Source: Porticoccus sp965660005
GTDB taxonomy: Bacteria; Pseudomonadota; Gammaproteobacteria; Pseudomonadales; Porticoccaceae
DNA length: 64,000 nt
Assembly: GCF_965660005.1 (NCBI RefSeq)
Contig: NZ_CBFHYF010000004.1
Span: 25,350 to 89,349, forward strand
Direction of reading: 5' to 3'
In this document: positions 17,636 to 25,370 of the stretch, piece by piece
Numbering within the stretch: the stretch's first letter is position 1
Layout: each line of letters opens with the position of its first letter
Made by a program: the position numbers and the translations under genes
The notes under the pieces: model-generated
Told to the model about the DNA's origin: nothing
Database searches by the model: none
The model's input: only the letters and a program-made list of their open reading frames with translations

Positions 17636-18452
17636 CCACTGCTGCTCGTTGACCGGATGGCGTGTCCAACGAACTCATTGATCTGACCCAAGGGTCGATG
17701 CCGGGATATTGCCGGGCGATCGCCCGCCAGGCTTCGCGCGCCTCAACAGGACTTTCGAATGCCCCCCAGACCAACAGTTGGCATTGCCGTTTCTGGCTGT
17801 ACGCTTGAAACTGTTGCACCGCCAGATCACCGAGCCGGTGCCGTTCAATAAAGGCATTGAGCTGGTCAGTGTCCTCAAAGGCCGCCAGTTGCAGTGTATA
17901 CCCGGCTTTTTCAGTATCGACGGACAAACCACTGCCAGCACTGCCACCCATGGCATAGGCCACCGGTTCGGAAACGGAAGACTGGGGCACCGGGACGCCC
18001 TGGGGAGGCGGGGGTGATGGCGGTGTTTTCTTGATCACTGTAGAGGGCACCGGCTCGGGAGTCCGGGGCGGTCGGCTTTTCAGTTTACGTTCGGCCGGCG
18101 ACAACGCTTCCGCGTCCGATATGACGGATTCACTATTGAGACCGGGCAACTGGTTTCGCCAGCTCTGTTTGGGTGGGGTGACAATTTGCAGGTTGTGTTG
18201 CTGATCCTGCCCGGAAGGCCGACTGGTATCCTGTGCAACGGCGGGGGTCGCATCACTGGCCGCTGTCACTGCTGACCTGGCGACCGCCCGGCCGCCCTTG
18301 ATTTCACGCATCTCACAGGACCAGTCATCACTTTGTCTGGCCCCATCACAGACCCAGCCAATGTAGTCATACTGCTCTTCCTTTGCACCGGAGCCAGCAC
18401 AGCCGGCAATCAGCACGCCGATTGCAATAAATCCACACAATCTGTTTTCCAT
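17628..18452 (-). CDS. SPOR-domain lipoprotein
   Basis: About 274 residues. A lipoprotein signal with lipobox LIAGC (Cys near residue 18) predicts outer-membrane or periplasmic anchoring. A proline-rich, low-complexity middle (VIKKTPPSPPPPQGVPVPQ) leads to a C-terminal SPOR fold (YTLQLAAFEDTDQLNAFIERH ... VWGAFESPVEAREAWRAI), a domain that binds denuded glycan strands of septal peptidoglycan. The ATG at 18452 is chosen over the GTG at 18464 because the lipobox then sits at the normal distance and GGAG lies upstream. First gene of the SPOR-DCC-cupin group. Confidence 0.82.
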   Translation of the reverse strand: MENRLCGFIAIGVLIAGCAGSGAKEEQYDYIGWVCDGARQSDDWSCEMREIKGGRAVARSAVTAASDATPAVAQDTSRPSGQDQQHNLQIVTPPKQSWRNQLPGLNSESVISDAEALSPAERKLKSRPPRTPEPVPSTVIKKTPPSPPPPQGVPVPQSSVSEPVAYAMGGSAGSGLSVDTEKAGYTLQLAAFEDTDQLNAFIERHRLGDLAVQQFQAYSQKRQCQLLVWGAFESPVEAREAWRAIARQYPGIDPWVRSMSSLDTPSGQRAAVDG

Positions 18453-18484
18453 TCTTGAATCCACTCCGTCAACAGATCAGCAGG

Positions 18485-18754
18485 CTAGATACCCATTTTG
18501 CCCAGTGAATCCAGCAGCTGACGCACAACACCTGCCAGACGTGGGTGGTCGAGATCAAATTCGCCGGCTTTTCTCTCAAGCTGCTCTCGCATCGTCTCAT
18601 GGTGAGACTCTTGCCGGAGATTTCCCTGAGCAATGCGAATCATCTCAGACATCAAATTTCCCAACATATCCCGGTCTTCAGGGGCCAGTGTCTTTGCCTT
18701 CTCCAACTCGTTGTGCAGTGTGGTCAGTTGGTCACGCAAATCATCATTGGACAT
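18485..18754 (-). CDS. DUF4404 family protein
   Basis: A small acidic helical protein of 89 residues: MSNDDLRDQL, then LHNELEKAKTLAPEDRDMLGNLM, and a C-terminal HPRLAGVVRQLLDSLGKMGI. It matches the DUF4404 pattern; function unknown. The ATG at 18754 has AGGAG 9 bases upstream and is preferred to a start 7 codons earlier. No membrane segment. Confidence 0.78.
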   Translation of the reverse strand: MSNDDLRDQLTTLHNELEKAKTLAPEDRDMLGNLMSEMIRIAQGNLRQESHHETMREQLERKAGEFDLDHPRLAGVVRQLLDSLGKMGI

Positions 18755-18902
18755 GGTTATCACTCCTCCGGACACAGAACCGCGACGATACTGTGTATTG
18801 CTTTTCTGCTAACCCTGAATCACCGAGAACAGGCATTTCAGGGTGCACCCGGTGTGGGGCCGGGAACATTCAAGCTCCATAATAACGCCAAACCTTATTT
18901 TC

Positions 18903-18917
18903 TGGCACAGCAATTGC
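18903..18917 (+). promoter_or_regulatory. sigma-54 promoter of amtB
   Basis: TGGCACAGCAATTGC: the -24 element TGGCAC and the -12 element TTGC have the invariant GG and GC ten bases apart, as sigma-54 requires. It lies about 125 bp upstream of the amtB start and points toward it. Nitrogen-limitation control by NtrC is the usual logic for amtB. Confidence 0.8.
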
Positions 18918-19004
18918 GAAACCTTATTTGAACGCCTCATTAAAGGCAAATAACAAAAAAATTGCTCTATTCTGATGCAGATGCACTGACACGAGCCTAT
19001 ATAT

Positions 19005-19021
19005 TGCACAAATACAGTGCA
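19005..19021. promoter_or_regulatory. NtrC-type dyad TGCAC-N7-GTGCA
   Basis: TGCACAAATACAGTGCA is a perfect 5+5 dyad with the 17-bp length of NtrC sites. Its position between the sigma-54 promoter and the amtB ATG, downstream of the expected transcription start, is unusual for an activator site. It may be fortuitous or bind in a repressing mode. Confidence 0.4.
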
Positions 19022-19041
19022 TAAACTGAGAGGAATTGATT

Positions 19042-20352
19042 ATGTTCTGGCCTGCTAGACGCTGCTCCACCCTTTACGCCCTGCTATTAAGCACACTTGT
19101 GCCCACCATAGGCCACACAGAGTCCCTTAATAGTGCAAACACGGCGTGGATTTTGACCGCCACTGCGCTGGTGCTGTTCATGACCATTCCCGGGCTATCA
19201 CTTTTCTATGCCGGGCTGGTCAGGGCAAAAAATGTGCTGTCAGTCTTGATGCAATGCTTTGCCATTACCTGTGCCGTATCATTGATATGGCTGATCTGCG
19301 GCTATAGTCTGGCCTTCGGTGATGGCGGCTCAATGAATGCCTGGATCGGCAACCTGCAGAATGTCATGCTGGCCGGTGTCACAGAGGACAGTCTGGCCGG
19401 CGATATTCCCGAGACTGTATTTTTCATGTTTCAGATGACCTTCGCCATTATCACCCCGGCGCTGATTGTCGGCGGTTTTGCCGAGCGTATGCGCTTTTCG
19501 GCGGTCATGCTGTTCAGCTGCCTGTGGCTGCTGGTGGTCTACGTACCAATTACCCACTGGGTATGGGGCGGTGGCTGGCTCGGCGAAATGGGACTGCTGG
19601 ATTTTGCCGGCGGCACGGTGGTGCATATTACCGCAGGGGTTGCCGCACTGGTGACAGCGATTGTGCTGGGACGCCGCCGCGGGTTCCAGCAGCAGCCAAT
19701 GATGCCGCACAACCTGACCATGACGGTCACCGGAGCGGGAATGCTCTGGGTTGGCTGGTTCGGTTTTAATGCCGGCTCCGCCCTGGCCGCCAATGGCGAC
19801 GCGGGCATGGCCATGCTGGTCACGCACATTTCTGCGGCCACCGGATCACTGGCCTGGATGATGATGGAATGGATCAAGCACGGCAAACCGTCGGTACTGG
19901 GTATCGTCACCGGCATGGTGGCAGGCCTCGGCACTATCACCCCGGCATCGGGCTTCGTGGGTCCTGGCGGTGCACTGCTGATCGGCTTCAGCGCGGGAAT
20001 CATCTGCTATTTCGCAACCCAGGCGATCAAACTGAAGTTCCGGATTGACGATTCGCTTGATGTCTTCCCGGTACACGGTATCGGCGGCATTCTCGGCACC
20101 CTGCTGGCCGGGATATTCATCTCTGCGGATCTCGGTGTTTTCAGTGGCCAGGGCTATGCAGAGGACATGGCGATGGACACACAGCTAAAAGTCCAGTTTA
20201 TCGGGGTGCTCAGTACGCTTGCCTATACCGCCGTACTGACGTTTGTATTACTGAAGCTGGTTAACCTGATGGTTGGCCTGAGAGTCGGCGACGAGGAAGA
20301 ACTCCAGGGCCTCGATATCTCCCAGCACGATGAAAGGGGCTATGATATCTGA
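19042..20352 (+). CDS. amtB: ammonium transporter
   Basis: Amt/MEP/Rh channel of about 436 residues. An N-terminal signal peptide (LYALLLSTLVPTIGHTE) precedes eleven hydrophobic segments. The twin pore histidines are in GGTVVHITAGVAAL and FPVHGIGGILG, and the phenylalanine-gate region is FFMFQMTFAIITPALIVG. The ATG at 19042 has GAGAGGA upstream; a TTG at 19036 is less likely. Usually amtB follows glnK, its P-II regulator; no glnK is seen here. Sigma-54 promoter at 18903-18917, terminator at 20385-20414. Confidence 0.96.
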   Translation: MFWPARRCSTLYALLLSTLVPTIGHTESLNSANTAWILTATALVLFMTIPGLSLFYAGLVRAKNVLSVLMQCFAITCAVSLIWLICGYSLAFGDGGSMNAWIGNLQNVMLAGVTEDSLAGDIPETVFFMFQMTFAIITPALIVGGFAERMRFSAVMLFSCLWLLVVYVPITHWVWGGGWLGEMGLLDFAGGTVVHITAGVAALVTAIVLGRRRGFQQQPMMPHNLTMTVTGAGMLWVGWFGFNAGSALAANGDAGMAMLVTHISAATGSLAWMMMEWIKHGKPSVLGIVTGMVAGLGTITPASGFVGPGGALLIGFSAGIICYFATQAIKLKFRIDDSLDVFPVHGIGGILGTLLAGIFISADLGVFSGQGYAEDMAMDTQLKVQFIGVLSTLAYTAVLTFVLLKLVNLMVGLRVGDEEELQGLDISQHDERGYDI

Positions 20353-20384
20353 AGACTGCTTACCGACAGCGTTTCCTGTCGAAG

Positions 20385-20414
20385 AAAAAAGCCACCTCAG
20401 GGTGGCTTTTTTTT
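20385..20414 (+). terminator. rho-independent terminator of amtB
   Basis: AAAAAAGCCACC, a 3-4 base loop, then GGTGGCTTTTTTTT. It begins 33 bp after the amtB stop and would also work, less strongly, for the convergent B12 operon. Confidence 0.92.
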
Positions 20415-20442
20415 CGTGTAAAAGTCAAGGTCAAGCGGTCTG

Positions 20443-21306
20443 TCACCTGGCGCGATCAATAGCCTGACAAAGTTGCCGGGCACCGATGACAATACGCGGC
20501 GTGTGGCGGTGCAACAGATAGGGATCTACGCCATAAAGATGCCCACTGGCGACAGCCTGCAGCTGCGGCCACTGACGCCAGTAATCAAACGCTGTCTCGG
20601 CTTCCGTGTACTGCCCCACCACAATCACCTCGGGGTCGGCAGCCAGTACCGACTCCACACCCAGTCTGGGCACCAGCCCTGCGGTGTCAGCAAACGCATT
20701 GCGTCCCCCACACAGGGCCATCACATCCGAGACCAGGTGGCTGCCACCGAAGGTCATCAGCGGCGACTGCCATATCTGGTAATAGACCTCCACAGTCCGT
20801 GACTGGCCATATTCACTACCCAGTGCATCCATGGCCTGACCAAACCTGTCCGCTACTTCCACAGCAGCCTCTTCACGACCCAGCAACCTGCCAATATTCA
20901 TCACACTGCGGGGAATATCGTCCAGATGACGGGGCTTGTTGACATAAACATTCAACCCCAGGGATTTGAGCCGACTGATCATGCTCTCACCATTGCCGCT
21001 CAGCCAGACGAGCACCAGATCCGGTCGATATTGCAGCAATGCCTCATAATTGATTTTATTGTTTGAACCGATCACCGGCAGGGCTTTCGCCGCTTCCGGG
21101 AAGTCACTCCAGGCCACAGTGGCAGCCATTTGGTCCCCACCACCTACTGCGTATACCAGCTCGGTCAGGTGAGGGGCCAAAGTGATCACCCGCCGGGCCG
21201 GTTGTTCGAGGACAAGCTGTTCGCCGATATCGTCCTGAACACGGATTTCAGCGAACACCGCAGCTCCATACAGTACCAGCAATAGTGGTAGTAGAGTTCG
21301 GGGCAT
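20443..21306 (-). CDS. periplasmic substrate-binding protein of the B12/heme-type ABC transporter
   Basis: A 287-residue class III binding protein. A signal peptide (MPRTLLPLLLVLYGAAVFA) is followed by the family start RRVITLAPHLTELVYAVGGG and a two-lobe body linked by a long helix. The ATG at 21306 comes 2 bp after the ATPase stop; a TTG at 21315 is less likely. Sequence alone resembles both BtuF and the heme binder HmuT. Its place at the end of a riboswitch-led corrinoid operon favours cobalamin. It would deliver ligand to the permease at 22083-23099. Confidence 0.85.
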   Translation of the reverse strand: MPRTLLPLLLVLYGAAVFAEIRVQDDIGEQLVLEQPARRVITLAPHLTELVYAVGGGDQMAATVAWSDFPEAAKALPVIGSNNKINYEALLQYRPDLVLVWLSGNGESMISRLKSLGLNVYVNKPRHLDDIPRSVMNIGRLLGREEAAVEVADRFGQAMDALGSEYGQSRTVEVYYQIWQSPLMTFGGSHLVSDVMALCGGRNAFADTAGLVPRLGVESVLAADPEVIVVGQYTEAETAFDYWRQWPQLQAVASGHLYGVDPYLLHRHTPRIVIGARQLCQAIDRAR

Positions 21307-21307
21307 C

Positions 21308-22078
21308 TCAGGCAATCACCAGCGGTGTGCCCGTCAACGGGTTGATACCGATGGACACATCGACATTGAACACCTGCTTGATCGTCGAGGCTGTGAGCAC
21401 CTGCTGCGGCGAACCGGAAGCGGCAATCCGGCCACAACTCAATACCAGCAACTGATCGGCACAGCGAGCTGCCATGTTCAGGTCGTGAATCACCACCAGT
21501 ACGCCCACCCCCTGGGCGGCAAAGCTGCGCATATTGGCAATGGTCAGTTGCTGGTGTGCGAGATCAAAAGAGGAGGTGGGCTCGTCAAGGATCAGCACCC
21601 GGTCATGATCGTCAACCGGCTCCCAGATCTGGGCCAGCACCCGAGCCAGCTGGACGCGCTGTTTTTCGCCGCCGGACATGTGAGTATAAAAACGCTTATC
21701 CAGATAACTGCCATCCACCGCGGCCAGTGCTGCATCGACGATGGCGGTATCGCGAACCAGCCCGGTGGCGTGGGGAATCCGCCCCATCATTACCACCTCT
21801 CGGGCGGTAAACGGAAAATCCAGCCGCGAGCTCTGGGGCAACACAGCCATGACACGGGCCAGTCGTTTTGACGACCAATCCCCCAGTGGCTGACCGCTCA
21901 ATGCAACATTGCCCGCAGTCGGGGTCTGTTCGCCGGTCAGCAGGCGCAACAGACTGGTTTTGCCGGCCCCGTTGGGACCAATAATGGCTGTGACCTTGCC
22001 GGGTTCCATACGCAAATCAATATCCCGCAACAGCGAAAACTCGGCGACGGACAATGACAATCCCTGCGCTTCCAGCAT
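21308..22078 (-). CDS. ABC transporter ATP-binding protein, FecCD/BtuD type
   Basis: 256-residue ATPase. Walker A GPNGAGKTSLL (about 34-44), Q-loop VLPQSSRLDFPF, signature MSGGEKQRVQLARVLAQIWEP, Walker B VLILDEPTSSFD and H-loop VVIHDLNMA. The IWEP insertion resembles HmuV heme ATPases, but all neighbours are corrinoid genes. It lies 4 bp from the permease gene and 2 bp from the binding-protein gene, so all three are translated together. Confidence 0.88.
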   Translation of the reverse strand: MLEAQGLSLSVAEFSLLRDIDLRMEPGKVTAIIGPNGAGKTSLLRLLTGEQTPTAGNVALSGQPLGDWSSKRLARVMAVLPQSSRLDFPFTAREVVMMGRIPHATGLVRDTAIVDAALAAVDGSYLDKRFYTHMSGGEKQRVQLARVLAQIWEPVDDHDRVLILDEPTSSFDLAHQQLTIANMRSFAAQGVGVLVVIHDLNMAARCADQLLVLSCGRIAASGSPQQVLTASTIKQVFNVDVSIGINPLTGTPLVIA

Positions 22079-22082
22079 CGCG

Positions 22083-23099
22083 CTAACTCACCAGATCCCG
22101 ACGTTGCCGCAGCAACAGGGCAACAAAGAACGGCGCTCCCAGCAGGGCGGTGATCACCCCGGTCGGCAGTTCAGCCGGCGACATCAGAGTGCGTGCGCCG
22201 GTATCCGCCAGCAACAGCAACACCGCGCCCAACAGGGCAGACCCGGGGATCAGGTAACGGTGATCGGGGCCAATCAGCAATCGCACCAGATGGGGCACGA
22301 TCAGTCCGACAAACGCAACCACACCCGATGCTGCCACCGCCACTCCAACCCCGAGCGCAGTCAGCACGATCAAGCGGCGCTTCAACTGCTCAACGCCAAT
22401 CCCCAGATGGCGGGCCTCGGATTCCCCCAGCAACATGGCATTCAGCGCACGGCCTTCGCGCGGCAGAACCAACACCAGAGGTATCACCACTGCGGCAATT
22501 ATCATCACACGTTGCCAATTGGCATTGTCCAGATTGCCCATTTGCCAGAGACTGATGCGACGCAACATTTCATTGTCGGCAAAGAAACTGAACAGACTGG
22601 TGACCGCCCCCGCCAATGCCGTGATGGCAATGCCGGCCAGCAACATAGTGGATACGGAGGTGCCGGTTACCGAGGTTGCCAGCCTGTAAACCACCGCGGT
22701 GGCGGCCATACCGCCGAAAAAGGCGCCGATCGCAATGGCTGGCAGACCCAATCCGGAACCCAGGAATCCAAAACCGCCGAAAAAAATCACACAACTGGCC
22801 CCCACCGAGGCGCCACTGGAAACGCCAATCAGAGAGGGGTCGGCCAATGGATTGCGAAACAGGCCCTGCATCACAGCGCCGCAACTGGCCAGACAGGCGC
22901 CCACCAGTGCCGCCAGCAACACCCTCGGCAGACGAATCAGCTCCAGCACCCGGCTGTCCATATCCTGGTCTGCCGACCACAGCGTCAGCAGTTTTACCGG
23001 AGCAATCTCTACCGGGCCCACGAGCAAGCCAAGCAATACCGCCAGTACCAGCAAAACCAGGGCAACCACCATAAAGGCCCGAGGGAGAAGACGATGCAC
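22083..23099 (-). CDS. btuC: ABC transporter permease, FecCD/BtuC type
   Basis: 338 residues with about ten membrane helices. Family landmarks are RLPRVLLAALVGACLASCGAVMQGLFRNPLADP and SGVVAFVGLIVPHLVRLLIGPDHR, quoted in parts. BtuC and HmuU are close relatives; the symbol rests on the riboswitch and on corrinoid neighbours. It would form the inner-membrane channel with the ATPase at 21308-22078. The gap to the adenosyltransferase gene is 23 bp. Confidence 0.85.
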   Translation of the reverse strand: MHRLLPRAFMVVALVLLVLAVLLGLLVGPVEIAPVKLLTLWSADQDMDSRVLELIRLPRVLLAALVGACLASCGAVMQGLFRNPLADPSLIGVSSGASVGASCVIFFGGFGFLGSGLGLPAIAIGAFFGGMAATAVVYRLATSVTGTSVSTMLLAGIAITALAGAVTSLFSFFADNEMLRRISLWQMGNLDNANWQRVMIIAAVVIPLVLVLPREGRALNAMLLGESEARHLGIGVEQLKRRLIVLTALGVGVAVAASGVVAFVGLIVPHLVRLLIGPDHRYLIPGSALLGAVLLLLADTGARTLMSPAELPTGVITALLGAPFFVALLLRQRRDLVS

Positions 23100-23122
23100 A
23101 GTACCGCTCCTCCGTTGACCCG

Positions 23123-23716
23123 TCAGAAGTCCACACCGCGCCGCGCCATAATACCGGCGCGATAGGCGTGTTTGACTTCCTTTATCTCGGAGACAGTATC
23201 CGCCAGCGCCTGCAGCCCCGCCCCACCGCCTCGACCGGTCACCACAACGCTCTGGCTGAACGGTCGATTGCGCAGCGCATCCAGCACTTCAGCTTCGTCG
23301 AGATACTGAAAACTGAGCATGTAGGTCAGCTCATCCAGCACCACCAGATGGAAACTTTCATCGGCCAGCATTCGCCTGGCCACCAGCCAGGTACGCAGGG
23401 CGGCCTCCATATCACCCCGGCGATCCTGGGTGTTCCAGGTAAAGCCGGTGCCCATCTGATAAAAGTCCACTTCCGGGCACTTTTCCCGCAGGTAAAGCTC
23501 TTCCCCCGAGAGCTGCTCACCCTTGATAAATTGCACCACGCCCACTTTGTAGTGATAGCCCAGCGCACGCATCACCATGCCAAAAGCAGAGCTGGATTTA
23601 CCCTTGCCGTCACCGGTGAGCAAAATCATCACACCGCGCTCCTGATCGGCGGCGGCGATGCCAGCGTCCACTTTTTCCTTGAGCTTCTGCATTTTCTGTT
23701 GGTGTTTGTCCGTCAT
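23123..23716 (-). CDS. cobO: cob(I)yrinic acid a,c-diamide adenosyltransferase (corrinoid adenosyltransferase)
   Basis: Adds the 5'-deoxyadenosyl group to corrinoids, making the form IcmF needs. 197 residues of the CobA/CobO/BtuR type: P-loop TGDGKGKSSSAFGMVMRALG (about 34-53), VQFIKGE, and VVLDELTYML. Its ATG overlaps the stop of the upstream BtuF-like gene. The CobO/BtuR name is interchangeable; a salvage role is favoured because no de novo corrin ring genes are in the window. Confidence 0.95.
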   Translation of the reverse strand: MTDKHQQKMQKLKEKVDAGIAAADQERGVMILLTGDGKGKSSSAFGMVMRALGYHYKVGVVQFIKGEQLSGEELYLREKCPEVDFYQMGTGFTWNTQDRRGDMEAALRTWLVARRMLADESFHLVVLDELTYMLSFQYLDEAEVLDALRNRPFSQSVVVTGRGGGAGLQALADTVSEIKEVKHAYRAGIMARRGVDF

Positions 23717-24651
23717 TGGGTTTCCTCAGGGGTAGTGGGAAGTTTGATTGCACCAATAATGCCCGGGGGCAGGGGGTGAGTTGCTGGGTGTAGCAAGTTC
23801 GCGAGCAATTCCAGGCTGTCCACCAGCCGGGGGCCGGGGCGACTGAAATAACTGTTGCCGTCAACCATATAGACCTGATCGGACACTGCCGCCGGGAGCA
23901 TGCAGTAATCCGGCCTGTCTGTCAGCAGGGGAATGTCCATGGCGGTGCGCTGCAGATCAAATCCGCACAGGGAAGCTATCATCACATCCGGTGCCGAGGC
24001 CACCAGTTCTTCCCAAAAACGGCGACGGGATGGCAACTGCTGTTCGCCAAAACAGGGGATGCCGCCTGCCAGTTCAATCAGCTCCGGGTACCAGTGCCCG
24101 CCATCGAAGATCGGATCAAGCCACTCCAGAATGGCCACCCGTGGACGTCTTGCTGCCGGTATCGCTGCCGTCCGCTTTGCCACCCGATCAACCCGATGGC
24201 TGAGCTCGGCGTAATAGGTAGCAGCCGCCTCGGTACAGTCCGTGGCCTCACCCACCAGCAACACCGTATCGAGCACATCCCGCAGACAGCTGGGCTCAAG
24301 ATTGATCACCCGGACATCACCGGGCAACTGACAGGCCATGTCGTTCACCTCACCGGCAGAGACCGCACAGACATCACAAAGGGCCTGGGTAACGATCAAA
24401 TCAGGGGCGAGCTGCCGCAACACCGGCTCGTTCAAACTGTACAGCGCCGTGTCCATTTCCAGCTGGTTACTGACCAGCGTATCGATCTCACCGCTGGCGA
24501 GCCCCTTGGGAATTCTGGAAGCAGTCACCACCGGCAATCCCGCCACGTTGGGTGGATAATCACATTCGTGGGTCACACCCACCAGGCTGTCACGAAGTCC
24601 GACGCCACAGATAATTTCTGTGGCGCTGGGCAACAGCGAGACAATCCTCAA
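23713..24651 (-). CDS. cobalamin-binding BtuF-like protein without a signal peptide
   Basis: 312 residues of the BtuF fold. It starts directly with MRIVSLLPSATEIICGVGL, contains THECDYPP and the corrinoid-family segment QALCDVCAVS, and has WLDPIFDGGHWYPELIELAGG in the second lobe. There is no signal peptide, so it is probably cytoplasmic, unlike the secreted binding protein at 20443-21306. Such B12-locus proteins are common but their role is uncertain. It overlaps both neighbours by ATGA, a tight translational unit. Confidence 0.86.
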   Translation of the reverse strand: MRIVSLLPSATEIICGVGLRDSLVGVTHECDYPPNVAGLPVVTASRIPKGLASGEIDTLVSNQLEMDTALYSLNEPVLRQLAPDLIVTQALCDVCAVSAGEVNDMACQLPGDVRVINLEPSCLRDVLDTVLLVGEATDCTEAAATYYAELSHRVDRVAKRTAAIPAARRPRVAILEWLDPIFDGGHWYPELIELAGGIPCFGEQQLPSRRRFWEELVASAPDVMIASLCGFDLQRTAMDIPLLTDRPDYCMLPAAVSDQVYMVDGNSYFSRPGPRLVDSLELLANLLHPATHPLPPGIIGAIKLPTTPEETQ

Positions 24652-25343
24652 TCCACCAACTCCGTCAGATCAGTGTACACAAACCCCTCGCGGGTCACTG
24701 TTTCACCCACGGCAACCCGTATCGGCCATTTGAACATCGGTCCGTTCCAGGCAAAACTGTGGAATTCACCGTTCTCCCCACAGGGATCGACCGTTGCCGG
24801 CAACTGCACCAGAAAATCCAGATCAAACGCGGCACCCGCCAGTGACTCGGGCATCCTGGCGGGATCCAGGCAGGTGACAACGGCCTGCAGGCCGCCGCTG
24901 ATCATGGTCCGGGCCAACTGATCCGTCGGCGTGCCCCAGATCGGAAACAGCACGTCGAGTCCGGTCTGTGCCATACGGCTTTCGCGGTAGGCGCGAATGT
25001 CCTCCAGAAACAGATCGCCGAAGGCAATCGCATCCGGTACGAATCGCTGCATGGCTTCATCCAGCCCGGCACGCATGGCCTGCTCATACTGTTCGTTGCT
25101 GCACGGCCACGGCAGAGGAATTTCAACCAGCGGCAACCCGGCGGCCTCCGCCTGGGCGCGCACCAGGGTCAAGCGAACACCGTGGATGGCCGAGCGGGCA
25201 AACGCCTGATTATAGGTGGTCAACAACCCGACAACCTCCACGGTGGGATCCCGCTGCAACCGATAAAGCGTCCAGGCGGAATCCTTGCCACTGCTCCAGG
25301 ACAGCAACACCCGGGTTTTCCCTGGTCTACTCAAATCAGTCAC
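24648..25343 (-). CDS. DUF71/COG2102 adenine nucleotide alpha hydrolase, B12-associated subgroup
   Basis: 231-residue PP-loop ATPase: LLSWSSGKDSAWTLYRL (about 13-29) is the ATP motif, and GENGEFHSFAWNGPMF is the second conserved family block. The eukaryotic/archaeal relatives amidate diphthine. A comparative genomics study of DUF71 predicted a bacterial subgroup acting in B12 salvage, possibly in amidation. Its location between btuB and the BtuF-like gene fits that subgroup. The activity is unproven. Confidence 0.87.
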   Translation of the reverse strand: MTDLSRPGKTRVLLSWSSGKDSAWTLYRLQRDPTVEVVGLLTTYNQAFARSAIHGVRLTLVRAQAEAAGLPLVEIPLPWPCSNEQYEQAMRAGLDEAMQRFVPDAIAFGDLFLEDIRAYRESRMAQTGLDVLFPIWGTPTDQLARTMISGGLQAVVTCLDPARMPESLAGAAFDLDFLVQLPATVDPCGENGEFHSFAWNGPMFKWPIRVAVGETVTREGFVYTDLTELVD

Positions 25344-25370
25344 GAAAATCTGCTCCCCCAGGTCTGCAAC

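Noticed and set aside
20443..23099. Heme uptake (HmuTUV) annotation
   Set aside because: Sequence similarity exists, but the riboswitch, btuB, cobO and DUF71 in the same operon favour cobalamin.
21909..23165. 418-codon plus-strand frame opposite the B12 permease
   Set aside because: Rich in Gln/His/Arg, as expected from the complement of a hydrophobic gene.
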